Shown: positions 15,980 through 25,325, counted from the first letter of the stretch. The stretch is 64,000 nucleotides of DNA from Micavibrio sp. UBA5572 (GCA_002425415.1 DIMG01000016.1:345085-409084); one strand, 5' to 3'. The notes: generated by a model from the letters alone, not told the origin. Translations and numbers: made by a program.

Positions 15980-17167
15980 ATGCAAATATATAATTCTGGT
16001 AATTCAGAGGAGTATGACTTTATGCAAGGGGAGATCGATATGGGTGCGTGCGAGCGTGAGACGGATATTTCGCCGTTGCTCGTTGGACTCTACGATGCTC
16101 ATAAAGAATATGCTCAACATTCTGATAAAGATCCACAATATCGTGAAATTGTTTGTCAGCAAATGACTGATTTGTTGGCTGTGTCTTCCCATGTTTCTGA
16201 TCGTGAAATGATTACAGACGTTCTGATTACTTTGTTGCGTCAATCAGAAAAAGATTTGAAAGCTGCGATGGCTGAGCGGTTGTCGTTGCTGAGCAATGTT
16301 CCTTTGCGTATTCTTTTGCAGCTTTTGAATGAAGAGATTTCGATTGCACGACCGATTATAAAGAATAGTCCGGTTCTGAATGACCTTGATTTACTTTATA
16401 TCATCCAATCCCGCGATACGACGTTCTGGCAAGCTATTGCTGCCCGTCATGCAATTAAAGAAAATGTTGTTGATGCTTTGGCCGAAACGCATGATGTTCC
16501 AACCGCAAAAGTTCTGGTCAGGAATGAAACGATTTCTTTTTCTGATTTTGCGTTGAGTGTTCTTGAAGAAATGGCGGCCAATGATGAAGATTTGGCCAGA
16601 CCTCTTTTAATGCGCTCAGATGTTCCTCAATCTGTTGCACGAAAAATTTATGCTCATGTCGGGCAGGAGATTAAAGCTTTGGCGGCTTTGAAGTGTGGCG
16701 TTACAATGTCCCAAGAGGATGCTGCCGCTGTCCAAAATGTTTTGCATGATGTTGTATCCGAATTTTCTGCCGAATATCGCGGTGGTAGTCCGTATACGCC
16801 CACAGAGGCGATGTTGCGTGCTGCGGATATGTTTATGAAACAAGGCAAGTTGGATTGTGTTTTAATGATGAGGACTTTGGGGCGCGGACAGATTTCATCT
16901 TTTGTTGCCCAGATGTGCGCGTTTGCAAAATTGAATACGGATGTTGTTATTTCTCTTTTGGAGCAAAGCAATGGCCAGGGGCTTGCTATTATCGCCAAAG
17001 CAAACGGAATCTCAAAAAATGATTTTCTGTCTATGTTTATGATGACCCGCCGGATTATTTCTGGTCAGGTCAATATTCCTGCGCAAGATGTGAGCAAAGC
17101 TAATTTGTATTTTGATAGGATTCATAAAGAGTTGGCTCAAAAAATTCTAAAACGCAGCCAACGTTAA
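15980..17167 (+). CDS. DUF2336 family protein
   Basis: 395 residues, all-helical and soluble. The middle matches the alphaproteobacterial DUF2336 pattern as I know it: MAERLSLLSNVPLRILLQLLN, then IARPIIKNSPVLNDLDLLYII, an AIAARHAIKENVVDAL helix, and VLVRNETISFSDFALSVL, a series of HEAT-like helix pairs. The role of the family is not established; some members sit near two-component or cell-cycle genes. Start ATG has GGAG about ten bases upstream. It is convergent with pgk, with a terminator whose loop includes its stop codon. Confidence 0.85.
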   Translation: MQIYNSGNSEEYDFMQGEIDMGACERETDISPLLVGLYDAHKEYAQHSDKDPQYREIVCQQMTDLLAVSSHVSDREMITDVLITLLRQSEKDLKAAMAERLSLLSNVPLRILLQLLNEEISIARPIIKNSPVLNDLDLLYIIQSRDTTFWQAIAARHAIKENVVDALAETHDVPTAKVLVRNETISFSDFALSVLEEMAANDEDLARPLLMRSDVPQSVARKIYAHVGQEIKALAALKCGVTMSQEDAAAVQNVLHDVVSEFSAEYRGGSPYTPTEAMLRAADMFMKQGKLDCVLMMRTLGRGQISSFVAQMCAFAKLNTDVVISLLEQSNGQGLAIIAKANGISKNDFLSMFMMTRRIISGQVNIPAQDVSKANLYFDRIHKELAQKILKRSQR

Positions 17168-17185
17168 ATTCGCTGCGTTTTAAAA
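17149..17185. terminator. terminator overlapping the DUF2336 gene end
   Basis: AAAACGCAGC (17149-17158) pairs perfectly with GCTGCGTTTT (17172-17181), loop 13 bp containing the stop codon, followed by TAAAAAATTC. It can act in both directions for the DUF2336 gene and pgk. Confidence 0.75.
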
Positions 17186-17222
17186 AATTCTGTAGGAGGA
17201 GAGGCGTATAGAGAGTGTGTCT

Positions 17223-18425
17223 TTACGCTGCCTTTTTTGGGGAAGAAAGTGCTTCGACGCCTGGCAGGGGCTTTCCTTCCATCCATTCGAGGAAGGCTCC
17301 GCCGGCGCTCGAAACGTAAGAAAAATCAGCGATGCATCCAGCATGTTCCAGAGCGGAAACGGTATCTCCGCCGCCTGCGACGCTGACAATTTTACCATCA
17401 CGTGTGAGGGCGGCTACGGCTGCTGCTGCTGCGTTGGTTCCTTGGTCAAATGGCTTTACTTCAAACACACCCAATGGGCCATTCCACAAAACAGTTTTGC
17501 AGTTTGCCAGTTTTTCTTTGAGCATTTCAATTGTGGCAGGGCCTGCGTCCACCGCTTCGCGATCTGCTGGCATGGCATTTGTTACGTGGATTTCAAATGG
17601 TGCGTTTTCTCCGAATTTTTCAACGGTGATGCGGTCTATGGGGAGAAGAATTTGGCAGTTGGCAGCTTTAGCCGTTGCCATGATTTTGCGGGCTTCATCA
17701 ACCATGTCTTTTTCACATAGCGATTTTCCGATCTCTATTCCGTCAGCAAACAAGAATGTATTGGCCATGCCACCACCCAAAAACAAATAATCCACTTTGC
17801 GTACGAGGTTGTCGAGTACAGACAGCTTGGAAGAAATTTTTGATCCGCCAACGATTGCCATGACCGGACGTGTTGGATTTTCAAGGGCTGCCGAGAGGGC
17901 ATTGAGTTCTGCTTCCATCAGAAATCCTGCGCAAGATGGTAGAAGATGCGCCAGTCCTTCGGTTGAGGCGTGGGCGCGGTGGGCGGCAGAAAAAGCATCA
18001 TTGCAATAAATTTCGCCTAAATTGGCAAGTTGTTTTGCAAAGTTGGGGTCGTTCTTTTCTTCTTCAGCATGAAAGCGGACATTTTCAAGCAAGGTGACTT
18101 GCCCGTTTTGTAGGGCAGATTTTGCGGATGTTGCCGGATTGCCGATGCAATCTTCGGCAAAGCCGATTTTAACACCCCAGCTTTTTTCAAGAGAGGGTTG
18201 TATGAATTTCAAAGAGAATTCAGGCGTGATGCCTTTCGGGCGGCCAAAGTGGGAAATAACAAAAGTTTTTGCGCCGTTTTGGGTCAGGTAGTCAATGGTT
18301 GGTTTCAGGCGGTCAATACGCGTTGTGTCTGTCACGATTCCGTCTTTGGCGGGGACATTCAGGTCTGCACGTAACAGAACGATTTTTCCTGTAACATCTG
18401 TATTTTTCAGTGATTGAAAGTTCAT
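17223..18425 (-). CDS. pgk: phosphoglycerate kinase
   Basis: Pgk interconverts 1,3-bisphosphoglycerate/ADP and 3-phosphoglycerate/ATP. The 400-residue protein has LLRADLNVPAKDG near the start, FVISHFGRPKG, LLENVRFHAEEEKND, DAFSAAHRAHASTEGL, MAIVGGSKISSKLSVLDNL, FLGGGMANTFLFADG, LWNGPLGVFEVKPFDQGT and the C-terminal VAGGGDTVSALEHAG plus SSAGGAFLEWMEGKPLPGV, all catalytic elements present. It leads a run of three minus-strand genes with pip (13-bp gap upstream) and the nuclease-like gene. Confidence 0.98.
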   Translation of the reverse strand: MNFQSLKNTDVTGKIVLLRADLNVPAKDGIVTDTTRIDRLKPTIDYLTQNGAKTFVISHFGRPKGITPEFSLKFIQPSLEKSWGVKIGFAEDCIGNPATSAKSALQNGQVTLLENVRFHAEEEKNDPNFAKQLANLGEIYCNDAFSAAHRAHASTEGLAHLLPSCAGFLMEAELNALSAALENPTRPVMAIVGGSKISSKLSVLDNLVRKVDYLFLGGGMANTFLFADGIEIGKSLCEKDMVDEARKIMATAKAANCQILLPIDRITVEKFGENAPFEIHVTNAMPADREAVDAGPATIEMLKEKLANCKTVLWNGPLGVFEVKPFDQGTNAAAAAVAALTRDGKIVSVAGGGDTVSALEHAGCIADFSYVSSAGGAFLEWMEGKPLPGVEALSSPKKAA

Positions 18426-18438
18426 GGTTTTTCCTACT

Positions 18439-19443
18439 CTATCTTAAAGTTTTTGCAGCTTCGGTGGTTTCGATCAATCTTGTACGTAAGGTTGGGTCGA
18501 GGAAAGAATGACCTGCATCGGGGACGATAATATAGTCGGCCTCCGGCCATGCCAAGTGTAATCTGTTGGCTGAAGCCATCGGGCAGATCATATCATAGCG
18601 CCCTTGAATAATTGTGGCGGGGATTGACCTGATTTTACGGATATTTTTGAGCAGACTGTTTTCGGGTGAAATGACCTGTGTGTAAAAATATGACGCTTCG
18701 ATTTTTGCCATGGCGAGGGCGTAGTATCGTTGTTCATCGGAGACCAGTGTTTCTTTTTGCGGAAAAAAAGAGGCGCAGGTTGATTCATAGGCATTCCATT
18801 GCAAAGCGGCACTGATCGAGAGGCGGTCATCCTGACTGGTAAGGTCTTCGTAATAGGATTTTAAAAGATTTTTTTGATCTTTTCCTTCGGCAAAGCTTTC
18901 CCAAGCTTCGGGAAAGATGGTTGACATCCCGTGCATATACCAATCAATTTCATATTGTTCCATCAGGAAAATACTGCGTAAGATCATGCTGATGCAAGTT
19001 TGCGGGTATTGTTCAGCGTAGGAAATAGCCAGAGTGCTTCCCCATGATCCGCCGAACAGATGCCAACGGGAAATTTTCAGATGCAGACGGATTTTTTCCA
19101 TGTCTGCAATTAAATCTTCCATCGTGTTGTTTTTCAGGCTGCCCAGAGGATGCGAGCGTCCCGCTCCACGTTGATCGAAAATAATAATGCGGTAAAATTC
19201 GGGATCAAAAAAGCGGCGATGAGTTGCGGTTGCTCCTGCGCCAGGGCCTCCGTGTAGAACCAGAATAGGAATGCCGTCCGGATTGCCGCTTTGTTCCCAA
19301 TAGAGAGTGTGAATTTCATCAACTGATAGAAACCCTTGGGAATAGGGCGTGACCGGAGGAAAAAGGTTGCGCATCGGGCGTGGGTGAAGAGCCGAGGCGT
19401 AGCTTAAAGATTTTGGGCTGGAGGCGTTGAGGTTATTTGTCAC
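18439..19443 (-). CDS. pip: proline iminopeptidase
   Basis: An alpha/beta-hydrolase that removes N-terminal proline from peptides. The body begins MRNLFPPVTPYSQGFLSVDE as in the family and contains HGGPGAGATATHRRFFDPE, FDQRGAGRSHP, the nucleophile elbow GGSWGSTLAISYAEQ and the catalytic His in PDAGHSFLD. The start is uncertain: GTG at 19443 has GAGGGA upstream and overlaps the previous gene by 11 bp, whereas the family-typical start would be the ATG at 19374, which lacks a ribosome site. I keep the GTG, giving 334 residues. Overlap with the upstream gene implies coupling. Confidence 0.92.
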   Translation of the reverse strand: MTNNLNASSPKSLSYASALHPRPMRNLFPPVTPYSQGFLSVDEIHTLYWEQSGNPDGIPILVLHGGPGAGATATHRRFFDPEFYRIIIFDQRGAGRSHPLGSLKNNTMEDLIADMEKIRLHLKISRWHLFGGSWGSTLAISYAEQYPQTCISMILRSIFLMEQYEIDWYMHGMSTIFPEAWESFAEGKDQKNLLKSYYEDLTSQDDRLSISAALQWNAYESTCASFFPQKETLVSDEQRYYALAMAKIEASYFYTQVISPENSLLKNIRKIRSIPATIIQGRYDMICPMASANRLHLAWPEADYIIVPDAGHSFLDPTLRTRLIETTEAAKTLR

Positions 19444-20392
19444 CTTGTCCCTCTTTTATTGTTTCTGGTTTTGGTGTTTCCGGTTCTTGCGGCGATTCCA
19501 CTGTCGGTGTCACAGGATTGGAAATAGATTTCATGCCTGGTTTTGAATTCGAAGTTGGTTTTTCTTGTGATGTTTCAAGAATTTCCAATTGGTCAATGGT
19601 TTCCAAATCAATGAAAGGGCCGTTATAGTCTCTGACCCATCCTCTTACTCTGATGGTTTGTCCTTTTAGAGATTGCAGGCTGATATTCTTTCTGGATATT
19701 TCGCGTTGCAAGTTTGGGGCAATGCCAATTGAAAAATCTTTTTTCCAGTCTTGTTCAAAATTCAGGTAAAGCATGTCCCTGGTTAAAGACGCGTTATATA
19801 CTTTGGCTTGAATGATTTGTTTAGAGTTCAGATGTGATTTGATGCTTTCGGCATCTTGAATTTTTATTGTGTCATCTTTCCAGAGACCAATTTTATCTAG
19901 TCTGGCTTTATTTTCAAGGGAAAGAAGGTCTCCTATCAATTCTGTATTTCCTATGGTCGGCCAGACAATCGCCAGACCTTCCCGAACCAATTGTCCTTCG
20001 ATCCAGATTTTATCTTTTCCACATTCCAGATGCGCAATGGTTTGGTTCATCCGGTTGATTCGTCCCAAATCGGGGGTGCGGGTTTGATAGAATGTGCAGC
20101 GGTTGTTGTCCATTAAGGATTGAAGCCGTGCTTTTGTTTCTGGTTCTATGTTTGTATGTTCAGGAATCATAATATCCGGAAGGACATAAATTTTTTTATC
20201 CGTGGCAACAAAATGTGTGCCATCAATTGTAGTTTCCAAAGATATGGGAAAGGGAGTTTTGACCAGACCTTGAAAATCTGAAGTCGCCTTGATAGTTTGG
20301 CGTGCGGGATTATTTCCTTGTTCCTGTTCGGCGCGGGATTGTGCTATGAAACTGGTCATAGCCAACAAGACATATAATATAATTTTTTGCAT
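19433..20392 (-). CDS. exported staphylococcal-nuclease-like protein
   Basis: 319 residues with a signal peptide (residues 1-21, ending QSRA). The central part reads like a thermonuclease (SNase) fold: CTFYQTRTPDLGRINR, HLECGKDKIWIEGQLVREGLAIVWP and LENKARLDKIGLWKDD, the last being the usual 'A-x-x-x-x-x-GLW' feature. The Arg/Glu catalytic set of an active nuclease is not clearly preserved. A second small OB-like part follows (QTIRVRGWVRDYNGPFIDLE), and the C-terminus is Pro/Glu-rich. It is divergent from the M48 gene with only 13 bp between starts, so the promoters must overlap the coding regions. Confidence 0.7.
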   Translation of the reverse strand: MQKIILYVLLAMTSFIAQSRAEQEQGNNPARQTIKATSDFQGLVKTPFPISLETTIDGTHFVATDKKIYVLPDIMIPEHTNIEPETKARLQSLMDNNRCTFYQTRTPDLGRINRMNQTIAHLECGKDKIWIEGQLVREGLAIVWPTIGNTELIGDLLSLENKARLDKIGLWKDDTIKIQDAESIKSHLNSKQIIQAKVYNASLTRDMLYLNFEQDWKKDFSIGIAPNLQREISRKNISLQSLKGQTIRVRGWVRDYNGPFIDLETIDQLEILETSQEKPTSNSKPGMKSISNPVTPTVESPQEPETPKPETIKEGQGDK

Positions 20393-20405
20393 GGGATTAA
20401 GATTT

Positions 20406-21875
20406 ATGGATTACACACGGTTTTGCAAGCCTTTCATTTCTATATTTGCGATTTGTACGCTTGTTTTTGTAGCGGCCTGTACGGTTAATCCGGCTACGGG
20501 CGATAAGCAATTCACCGGTTTGATGTCTCCGTCCCAAGAGAAAGCTTTGGGAGCAGAGCAGCATCAGGAAGTTATCAAGGAATTTGGCGGCGTTTATAAT
20601 CATCCGGGTCTTCAGGCTTATGTGAATGATATTGGTCAGCGGATTGCTAAAAATACCGAGCGGGGGGATGTGGCCTATCGCTTCACTTTATTGGATTCTC
20701 CGGTGGTGAATGCGTTTGCTTTGCCGGGCGGGTATATTTACGTGACGCGCGGGATTTTGTCTTTAGCAAATGATGAGGATGAGTTGGCATCGGTTTTGGC
20801 GCATGAAGTCGGGCACATTACTGCCCGTCATCAATCCGAGCGATATTCAACCGGTGTTCTGACCGCTTTGGGTGCATCTATTATTGCGTCGGTTGCTGGT
20901 ACTCCTGGGGTGTCTCAAGCCTTGAATGTCGGAACAAATCTTTATATGAGTTCTTATTCCAGAGATCAGGAAAGTCAGGCCGATCAACTGGGAATCCGAT
21001 ATTTAAGTCGTGCGGGGTATGATCCTTTTGCTATGTCACGATTTTTAAACCAGTTGGATCGTCATGATCGTGTGAGTAAAAAATCCGATGGCAGTCAGGA
21101 TCGAGCCAATAGTTTCTTTTCAACGCACCCTGTGACGGCCGAGCGTGTTGCTGCAACATCCACAGATGCTGGAAAATATCCACCCCATGCGACGCAAGAA
21201 GTTAGTCAGGAAAGATACCTGTCCAAGCTACGTGGGATGATTTATGGAGATAATGTCGCTCAAGGGTTTGTGCGCAATCATACTTTTTATCATCCCGATT
21301 TGGGGATTTCGTTTTCCGTTCCATCCGGTTACGAGACGATTAACCAGCCCGAGCAGTTTATTGCCAAGGGCGATGATGGGGGAGTCATGGTTATGAATAT
21401 GGCCAGGGGGCGCGGTGGGTCTGATCCTTCGGTTTATTTGATGCGGGATTGGTTACAGGGCAAAACCGTTGCGGCGCGACCTGAATCCATTTCTATCAAC
21501 GGAATGCCTGCTGCGACTTTGGCAGTGGACGGGACATTCAATAATGCTCCGGCGAGTATTCGGTTGGTGGCGATTGCTTGGCGTGGTCAGGATTTTGTCC
21601 GCTTCCAAATGGTTATTCCAAAATCGGCCTCCCGTCAAACGGTTGAAAACTTAAAACGAGCCACTTATAGCTTCCGCAATATGAGTGCGCAGGAAAAACA
21701 AACTATTCAGCCTACACGAATTGATCTTGTGACGGCCAGAACAGGGGATACTGCCGGATCTTTGGCGCGTCAAATGCAGGTGGACGGGCATTCCGAGGAA
21801 TGGTTTCGTGTGTTGAATGGTTTGGGAACGACTGGTCGTGTTGTTACAGGCAAGAGATATAAAGTGGTGAGATAA
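20406..21875 (+). CDS. M48 family metalloprotease lipoprotein with LysM-like end
   Basis: 489 residues from MDYTRFCKPFI, with a lipobox-type VFVAAC, so a probable outer-membrane-facing lipoprotein. M48 features: MSPSQEKALGAEQHQEV, NAFALPGGYIYVTRGI, the zinc motif LAHEVGHITARHQ (HExxH) and DQESQADQLGIRYLSRAGYDP with the third zinc ligand Glu. The last 50 residues (ARTGDTAGSLARQMQV, then VLNGLGTTG) look like a LysM peptidoglycan-binding domain. By analogy with BepA/LoiP it would degrade misfolded outer-membrane proteins in the periplasm. The frame is open upstream, but the lipobox start is the sensible one. Confidence 0.9.
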   Translation: MDYTRFCKPFISIFAICTLVFVAACTVNPATGDKQFTGLMSPSQEKALGAEQHQEVIKEFGGVYNHPGLQAYVNDIGQRIAKNTERGDVAYRFTLLDSPVVNAFALPGGYIYVTRGILSLANDEDELASVLAHEVGHITARHQSERYSTGVLTALGASIIASVAGTPGVSQALNVGTNLYMSSYSRDQESQADQLGIRYLSRAGYDPFAMSRFLNQLDRHDRVSKKSDGSQDRANSFFSTHPVTAERVAATSTDAGKYPPHATQEVSQERYLSKLRGMIYGDNVAQGFVRNHTFYHPDLGISFSVPSGYETINQPEQFIAKGDDGGVMVMNMARGRGGSDPSVYLMRDWLQGKTVAARPESISINGMPAATLAVDGTFNNAPASIRLVAIAWRGQDFVRFQMVIPKSASRQTVENLKRATYSFRNMSAQEKQTIQPTRIDLVTARTGDTAGSLARQMQVDGHSEEWFRVLNGLGTTGRVVTGKRYKVVR

Positions 21876-21915
21876 ACCATTGAAGACAAAACTTGGAAGA
21901 CAAAACTGGCAAAAA

Positions 21916-21950
21916 AAACCGGAGAGGGAAGTCCTTTCCGGTTTAGTTTT
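21916..21950. terminator. bidirectional terminator between the M48 gene and rpoH
   Basis: A 12-bp stem: AAACCGGA pairs with TCCGGTTT, extended inward by GAGG with CCTT, loop of five bases, followed by TAGTTTT and preceded by an A run. Confidence 0.88.
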
Positions 21951-21973
21951 AGGGGAGATGAAACTTTATTTAG

Positions 21974-22867
21974 TTATGCTGCATCGGTCAGCATGTCTTG
22001 TATATTTTTGCCTATTCTGGGTTCCAGATTTTGTTTGAGTTTTTGCATGGCGCGGGCTTCGAGTTGGCGAACGCGTTCTTTGCTAACGCCCAATTTTTTT
22101 CCCAGATCTTCGAGTGTGACGGTGTCATATTGTAAATGACGTTCACGGATGATGCGTTGCTCGCGGTCACTTAATGTTTTGAGCGCCGAGTTTAACCATG
22201 CCGAGCGTGTGCTGGAGTCTTTGATCCCGATAACAATCTCTTCGGGGTTTGGTCTGGTGTCTGGCAAAAAAGATTGGAAGTCATCATCGCCGTCTTCGGA
22301 TAAAGTGGCGTTGAGTGATTGATCCCCGCCACTCATGCGGCCTTCCATGTTTTCAACATCTTTGATGCGGACACCAAGGATTTTCGAAATTTTTTCACGG
22401 CCTTCTGCTGTTAATCCGTTTTCAGTGGCCGCTCCGTCAATTTTGGTGCGGAGGCGGCGCAGGTTAAAGAACAGGGATTTTTGCGCGGAGGTTGTTCCGG
22501 TGCGCACGATCGACCAGTTGCGCAAGATGTAATCCTGAATGGAGGCTCTGATCCACCATGCGGCATAGGTTGAAAAACGCACTTCACGTTCTGGTTCAAA
22601 TTTGCTGATCGCTTGCATGAGGCCAATATTACCTTCTTGAATCAGGTCGCCCAAAGGGAGGCCATAATTTTTATATTTTGTTGCCGCCGCAATAACCAAT
22701 CTGGTATAGGATCTGATTAGTTCATGCATCGCGCGTTCATCGCCTTCGTTCTTCCATTTTCTGGCAAGTTCGGTTTCGTGTTCACGTTCCAACATCGGCT
22801 CCTTCATCGAGGACCGGATGTAGTCGAGATTTGATCTCTGTGTTCCTTGATCGTCAATATGCGCCAT
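21974..22867 (-). CDS. rpoH: RNA polymerase sigma-32 factor RpoH
   Basis: 297 residues, the usual size for heat-shock sigma factors. Region 2 reads AMHELIRSYTRLVIAAATKY, GDLIQEGNIGLMQAISKFEPE and RFSTYAAWWIRASIQDYILR; the RpoH box is QKSLFFNLRRLR; region 4 has LGKKLGVSKERVRQLEARAM. Directs RNA polymerase to heat-shock genes, such as grpE here (promoter at 918..945). Stands alone on its strand, divergent from rlmN. A CTTATAT in the upstream region fits an RpoH -10, but a matching -35 is absent. Confidence 0.97.
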   Translation of the reverse strand: MAHIDDQGTQRSNLDYIRSSMKEPMLEREHETELARKWKNEGDERAMHELIRSYTRLVIAAATKYKNYGLPLGDLIQEGNIGLMQAISKFEPEREVRFSTYAAWWIRASIQDYILRNWSIVRTGTTSAQKSLFFNLRRLRTKIDGAATENGLTAEGREKISKILGVRIKDVENMEGRMSGGDQSLNATLSEDGDDDFQSFLPDTRPNPEEIVIGIKDSSTRSAWLNSALKTLSDREQRIIRERHLQYDTVTLEDLGKKLGVSKERVRQLEARAMQKLKQNLEPRIGKNIQDMLTDAA

Positions 22868-22961
22868 GTGAGTACCTTCTATCTTTCTTTTTTGTTATGT
22901 ATATAAGACTGTTTTAGTTCTTTTTTGCTTACGTGTGGTATTCGGGGTTGGTTCAAAAAAG

Positions 22962-22990
22962 TTACATATTTTTTTTAGATCATGTATAAA
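22962..22990 (+). promoter_or_regulatory. probable rlmN promoter
   Basis: TTACAT (22962-22967), 17-bp T-rich spacer, TATAAA (22985-22990), about 39 bp upstream of the rlmN ATG. Confidence 0.5.
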
Positions 22991-23028
22991 GATCCATCTT
23001 TTTAACATATAGCCAAAGGGGCGTCGAA

Positions 23029-24159
23029 ATGGGAATTTCTTCTCATGCTGAAAAATTTGCTGCGCCGCGCCTTGATGCGCAAGGGCGTATTGAATTGGTC
23101 GGGTTAAATTTGTCCCAAATTCAGGCGTTATTGGTGGAAGACGGGCAACCTGCTTTTCGTTCCAAGCAAATCTGGAATTGGATTTATCAACGTGGCGTGA
23201 CTAGTTTTGATGATATGGCAAATCTACCCAAGGATTTGCGTCAAATTTTGACTGACAAATACGTGATTGATCGTCCCAAGGTTATTTCCGAGCAAAAATC
23301 ACGGGATAGAACAATCAAATGGTTATTGGAGATGTCTGATGGCCAGCAGGTGGAGATGGTTTTTATTCCAACTCCGTCACGCGGGACATTGTGTGTGTCG
23401 TCTCAAGTCGGATGTACGCTGACCTGTCGCTTTTGTCATACAGGGACGCAGCCTTTGGTTCGGAATTTGGGGCCGCATGAAATTTTGCAGCAGGTCATGT
23501 ATGCCAAGGATGTTTTGGAGGAATGGCCTTCGCAGGGCGAGAAGCAGGCGAGAGACCTGACCAATATTGTGATGATGGGAATGGGTGAGCCGCTTTATAA
23601 TTATGAGAATGTGGCTGAAGCCCTTAAAATTTGTATGCATCCTGACGGGCTTGGAATTTCCAAACGTCATATTACCCTATCGACATCAGGCGTTGTGCCG
23701 CAAATTATCCAGTGCGGAGAAGAATTGGGTGTAAATCTGGCGATTTCTCTTCATGCTCCGAATAACGAGCTGCGATCCGAGATTATGGCGATCAACAATA
23801 AATATCCTTTGGAAGAGTTGTTGGAGGCTTGTCGTAATTATCCGGGTGTTTCTGCATCGCGCCGGATTACCTTTGAATATGTGCTGTTGGACGGCGTGAA
23901 TGACACGGATGACCATGCTCAGGAATTAGCGCGTCTTTTGTATAATATTCCTTGCAAGATTAACCTCATTCCGTTTAATGCTTGGGCAGGCAGTGGTTTT
24001 CAATGTTCGCCGTTGAAGCGGATTGAAGGGTTTGCTCGAGTTCTGGAAGGAGCAGGTTATGATGCTCCGATCCGTCGTCCTCGTGGTCGGGATATTTTGG
24101 CGGCGTGCGGTCAATTGAAATCGGAAAGCCAAAGAAAAGTGAGAGAGCAAAACGAATAA
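23029..24159 (+). CDS. rlmN: 23S rRNA/tRNA (adenine-C2)-methyltransferase RlmN
   Basis: A radical-SAM methyltransferase that methylates C2 of A2503 in 23S rRNA (and A37 of some tRNAs). The 376-residue protein has RSKQIWNWIYQRG, EMVFIPTPSRGTLCVSSQVGC, the Fe-S motif CTLTCRFC (CxxxCxxC), VMMGMGEPLYNYENV, ITLSTSGVVPQI, LAISLHAPNNELR and VLLDGVNDTDDHA, with the second catalytic Cys in DILAACGQL near the C-terminus. It is followed 32 bp later by a small unknown gene and may be co-transcribed with it. Confidence 0.98.
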   Translation: MGISSHAEKFAAPRLDAQGRIELVGLNLSQIQALLVEDGQPAFRSKQIWNWIYQRGVTSFDDMANLPKDLRQILTDKYVIDRPKVISEQKSRDRTIKWLLEMSDGQQVEMVFIPTPSRGTLCVSSQVGCTLTCRFCHTGTQPLVRNLGPHEILQQVMYAKDVLEEWPSQGEKQARDLTNIVMMGMGEPLYNYENVAEALKICMHPDGLGISKRHITLSTSGVVPQIIQCGEELGVNLAISLHAPNNELRSEIMAINNKYPLEELLEACRNYPGVSASRRITFEYVLLDGVNDTDDHAQELARLLYNIPCKINLIPFNAWAGSGFQCSPLKRIEGFARVLEGAGYDAPIRRPRGRDILAACGQLKSESQRKVREQNE

Positions 24160-24191
24160 AACAGGGATGCCTATCAATCAATGGGGGAAAC

Positions 24192-24515
24192 ATGAAGGGC
24201 AAAGATTTTAAAAAACAAACCTCAGTGGTTTCCGCTGCGCGGGCTTTCGAAGTCTTGCAGGCAGGTGGGTTTATTGTTGCCACTTATTCCGAACTTCCTG
24301 AAGTCAAAAAAGCTTACCGCAAAGATGTTTTAGCCGCGCGTCGTCGTTTCGGTGACTTTGCCGCGATTAGTACAACGGGGCGCAGTTTGACCATGATTGG
24401 TTGCCACGTTGAAACAGGACATGTTGTGGATGTGATGGTGCCTTTGGAAGACATGCTGGGCCATGGTGCGCTTGAGGCATTGGAAAGAAAAACAGGTCTT
24501 GTGTTTTTGCCGTAA
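24192..24515 (+). CDS. small basic protein of unknown function
   Basis: 107 residues from MKGKDFKKQTSVV; GGGGGA lies about five bases upstream, which decides the start although the frame is open further upstream in the rlmN end. No signal peptide or membrane span. The sequence has a basic helix VKKAYRKDVLAARRRFG and a more apolar second half (LTMIGCHVETGHVVDVMVPL). I do not recognise it. It sits 32 bp downstream of rlmN and is convergent with the ion channel gene. Confidence 0.6.
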   Translation: MKGKDFKKQTSVVSAARAFEVLQAGGFIVATYSELPEVKKAYRKDVLAARRRFGDFAAISTTGRSLTMIGCHVETGHVVDVMVPLEDMLGHGALEALERKTGLVFLP

Positions 24516-24536
24516 TATCTGAAACAAAAATCGTAG

Positions 24537-25307
24537 TTATACCCGACCTTCATCAGGGATTTTTAGAATGTTACCACACGCTTTACAGCACACTGCGTCT
24601 TGATCGTGAAGGTAAAGCCCACATTTTTCACAATTAAATCTGACTTTGTGGGGGCGGAAGACTGTTTGAATAAGCCGGATAAACAGGGACACTCCAAAAA
24701 TCATAATGATGATTGAAATGGCTTTTCCCGAGCTGCCATTGAGTGTGATGTCACCAAATCCCGTTGTTGTTAATGTGGTCACGGTAAAGTACATCGCGTC
24801 AACAAAGTGTTTGATATTCGGGTTGTGGTCGACTTGGGTCACATAGACCAGTTGGGTCATTACAAAAATAAATAAGAGCAGGTTGGTAATGCTGAGAATA
24901 ATATCTTCGTTGCGTTTAAATAGTGGAAAATCTTCACGTAATCTTTTGATGAGGATGTAGGATCTGAGTAATCGGATAACACGAGCCGCACGTAAAAATG
25001 CTAAATTTTCTCCGATAAGAGGCGCCAAAAAAGACAAAACAACGGCCAGATCAAAGAGATTGAGTGGTGAGATAAAGAAAGACGTTTTCTTTTTATTGAT
25101 CGCAAAACGTGCCGAATAATCCAGCGCAACGTAAATCCCGAACAGAATATCCAGAGCCTCTATGAAATTGTTCCCATGGAAGAATGTCGAGATGACCAGA
25201 AAGATCAGTGTCAGAATATCGAGAGTTAGTAGAATGTAATGAAAACGATGCGCACGAGGCGTATCGCTTTCATAAAGGCTTGTTAGCAAGGCAAGAATCT
25301 TTTTCAT
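24537..25307 (-). CDS. voltage-gated-type potassium channel with zinc-ribbon-like tail
   Basis: 256 residues. Residues about 20-140 hold four to five hydrophobic helices with the positively charged S4-like helix LRAARVIRLLRSYILIKRLRE; the pore follows with FTVTTLTTTGFGDITL, where TTTGFGD is the selectivity-filter segment (GFGD rather than GYGD), and a final membrane helix. The C-terminus adds CEKCGLYLHDQDAVCCKACG, two CxxC knuckles that look like a zinc ribbon and are not a standard part of the channel. It should be an inner-membrane K+ channel; ion specificity is not proved by the GFGD variant. Convergent with the small gene at 24192. Confidence 0.9.
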   Translation of the reverse strand: MKKILALLTSLYESDTPRAHRFHYILLTLDILTLIFLVISTFFHGNNFIEALDILFGIYVALDYSARFAINKKKTSFFISPLNLFDLAVVLSFLAPLIGENLAFLRAARVIRLLRSYILIKRLREDFPLFKRNEDIILSITNLLLFIFVMTQLVYVTQVDHNPNIKHFVDAMYFTVTTLTTTGFGDITLNGSSGKAISIIIMIFGVSLFIRLIQTVFRPHKVRFNCEKCGLYLHDQDAVCCKACGNILKIPDEGRV

Positions 25308-25325
25308 ACCCGTAGTCTAGCAAAG

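Noticed and set aside
19374..19443. ATG 19374 as pip start
   Set aside because: Fits the family N-terminus but has no ribosome site, while GTG 19443 has GAGGGA; kept as the alternative only.
22868..22930. RpoH-dependent autoregulated promoter of rpoH
   Set aside because: A CTTATAT -10 is present but there is no CTTG at 17-18 bp upstream.
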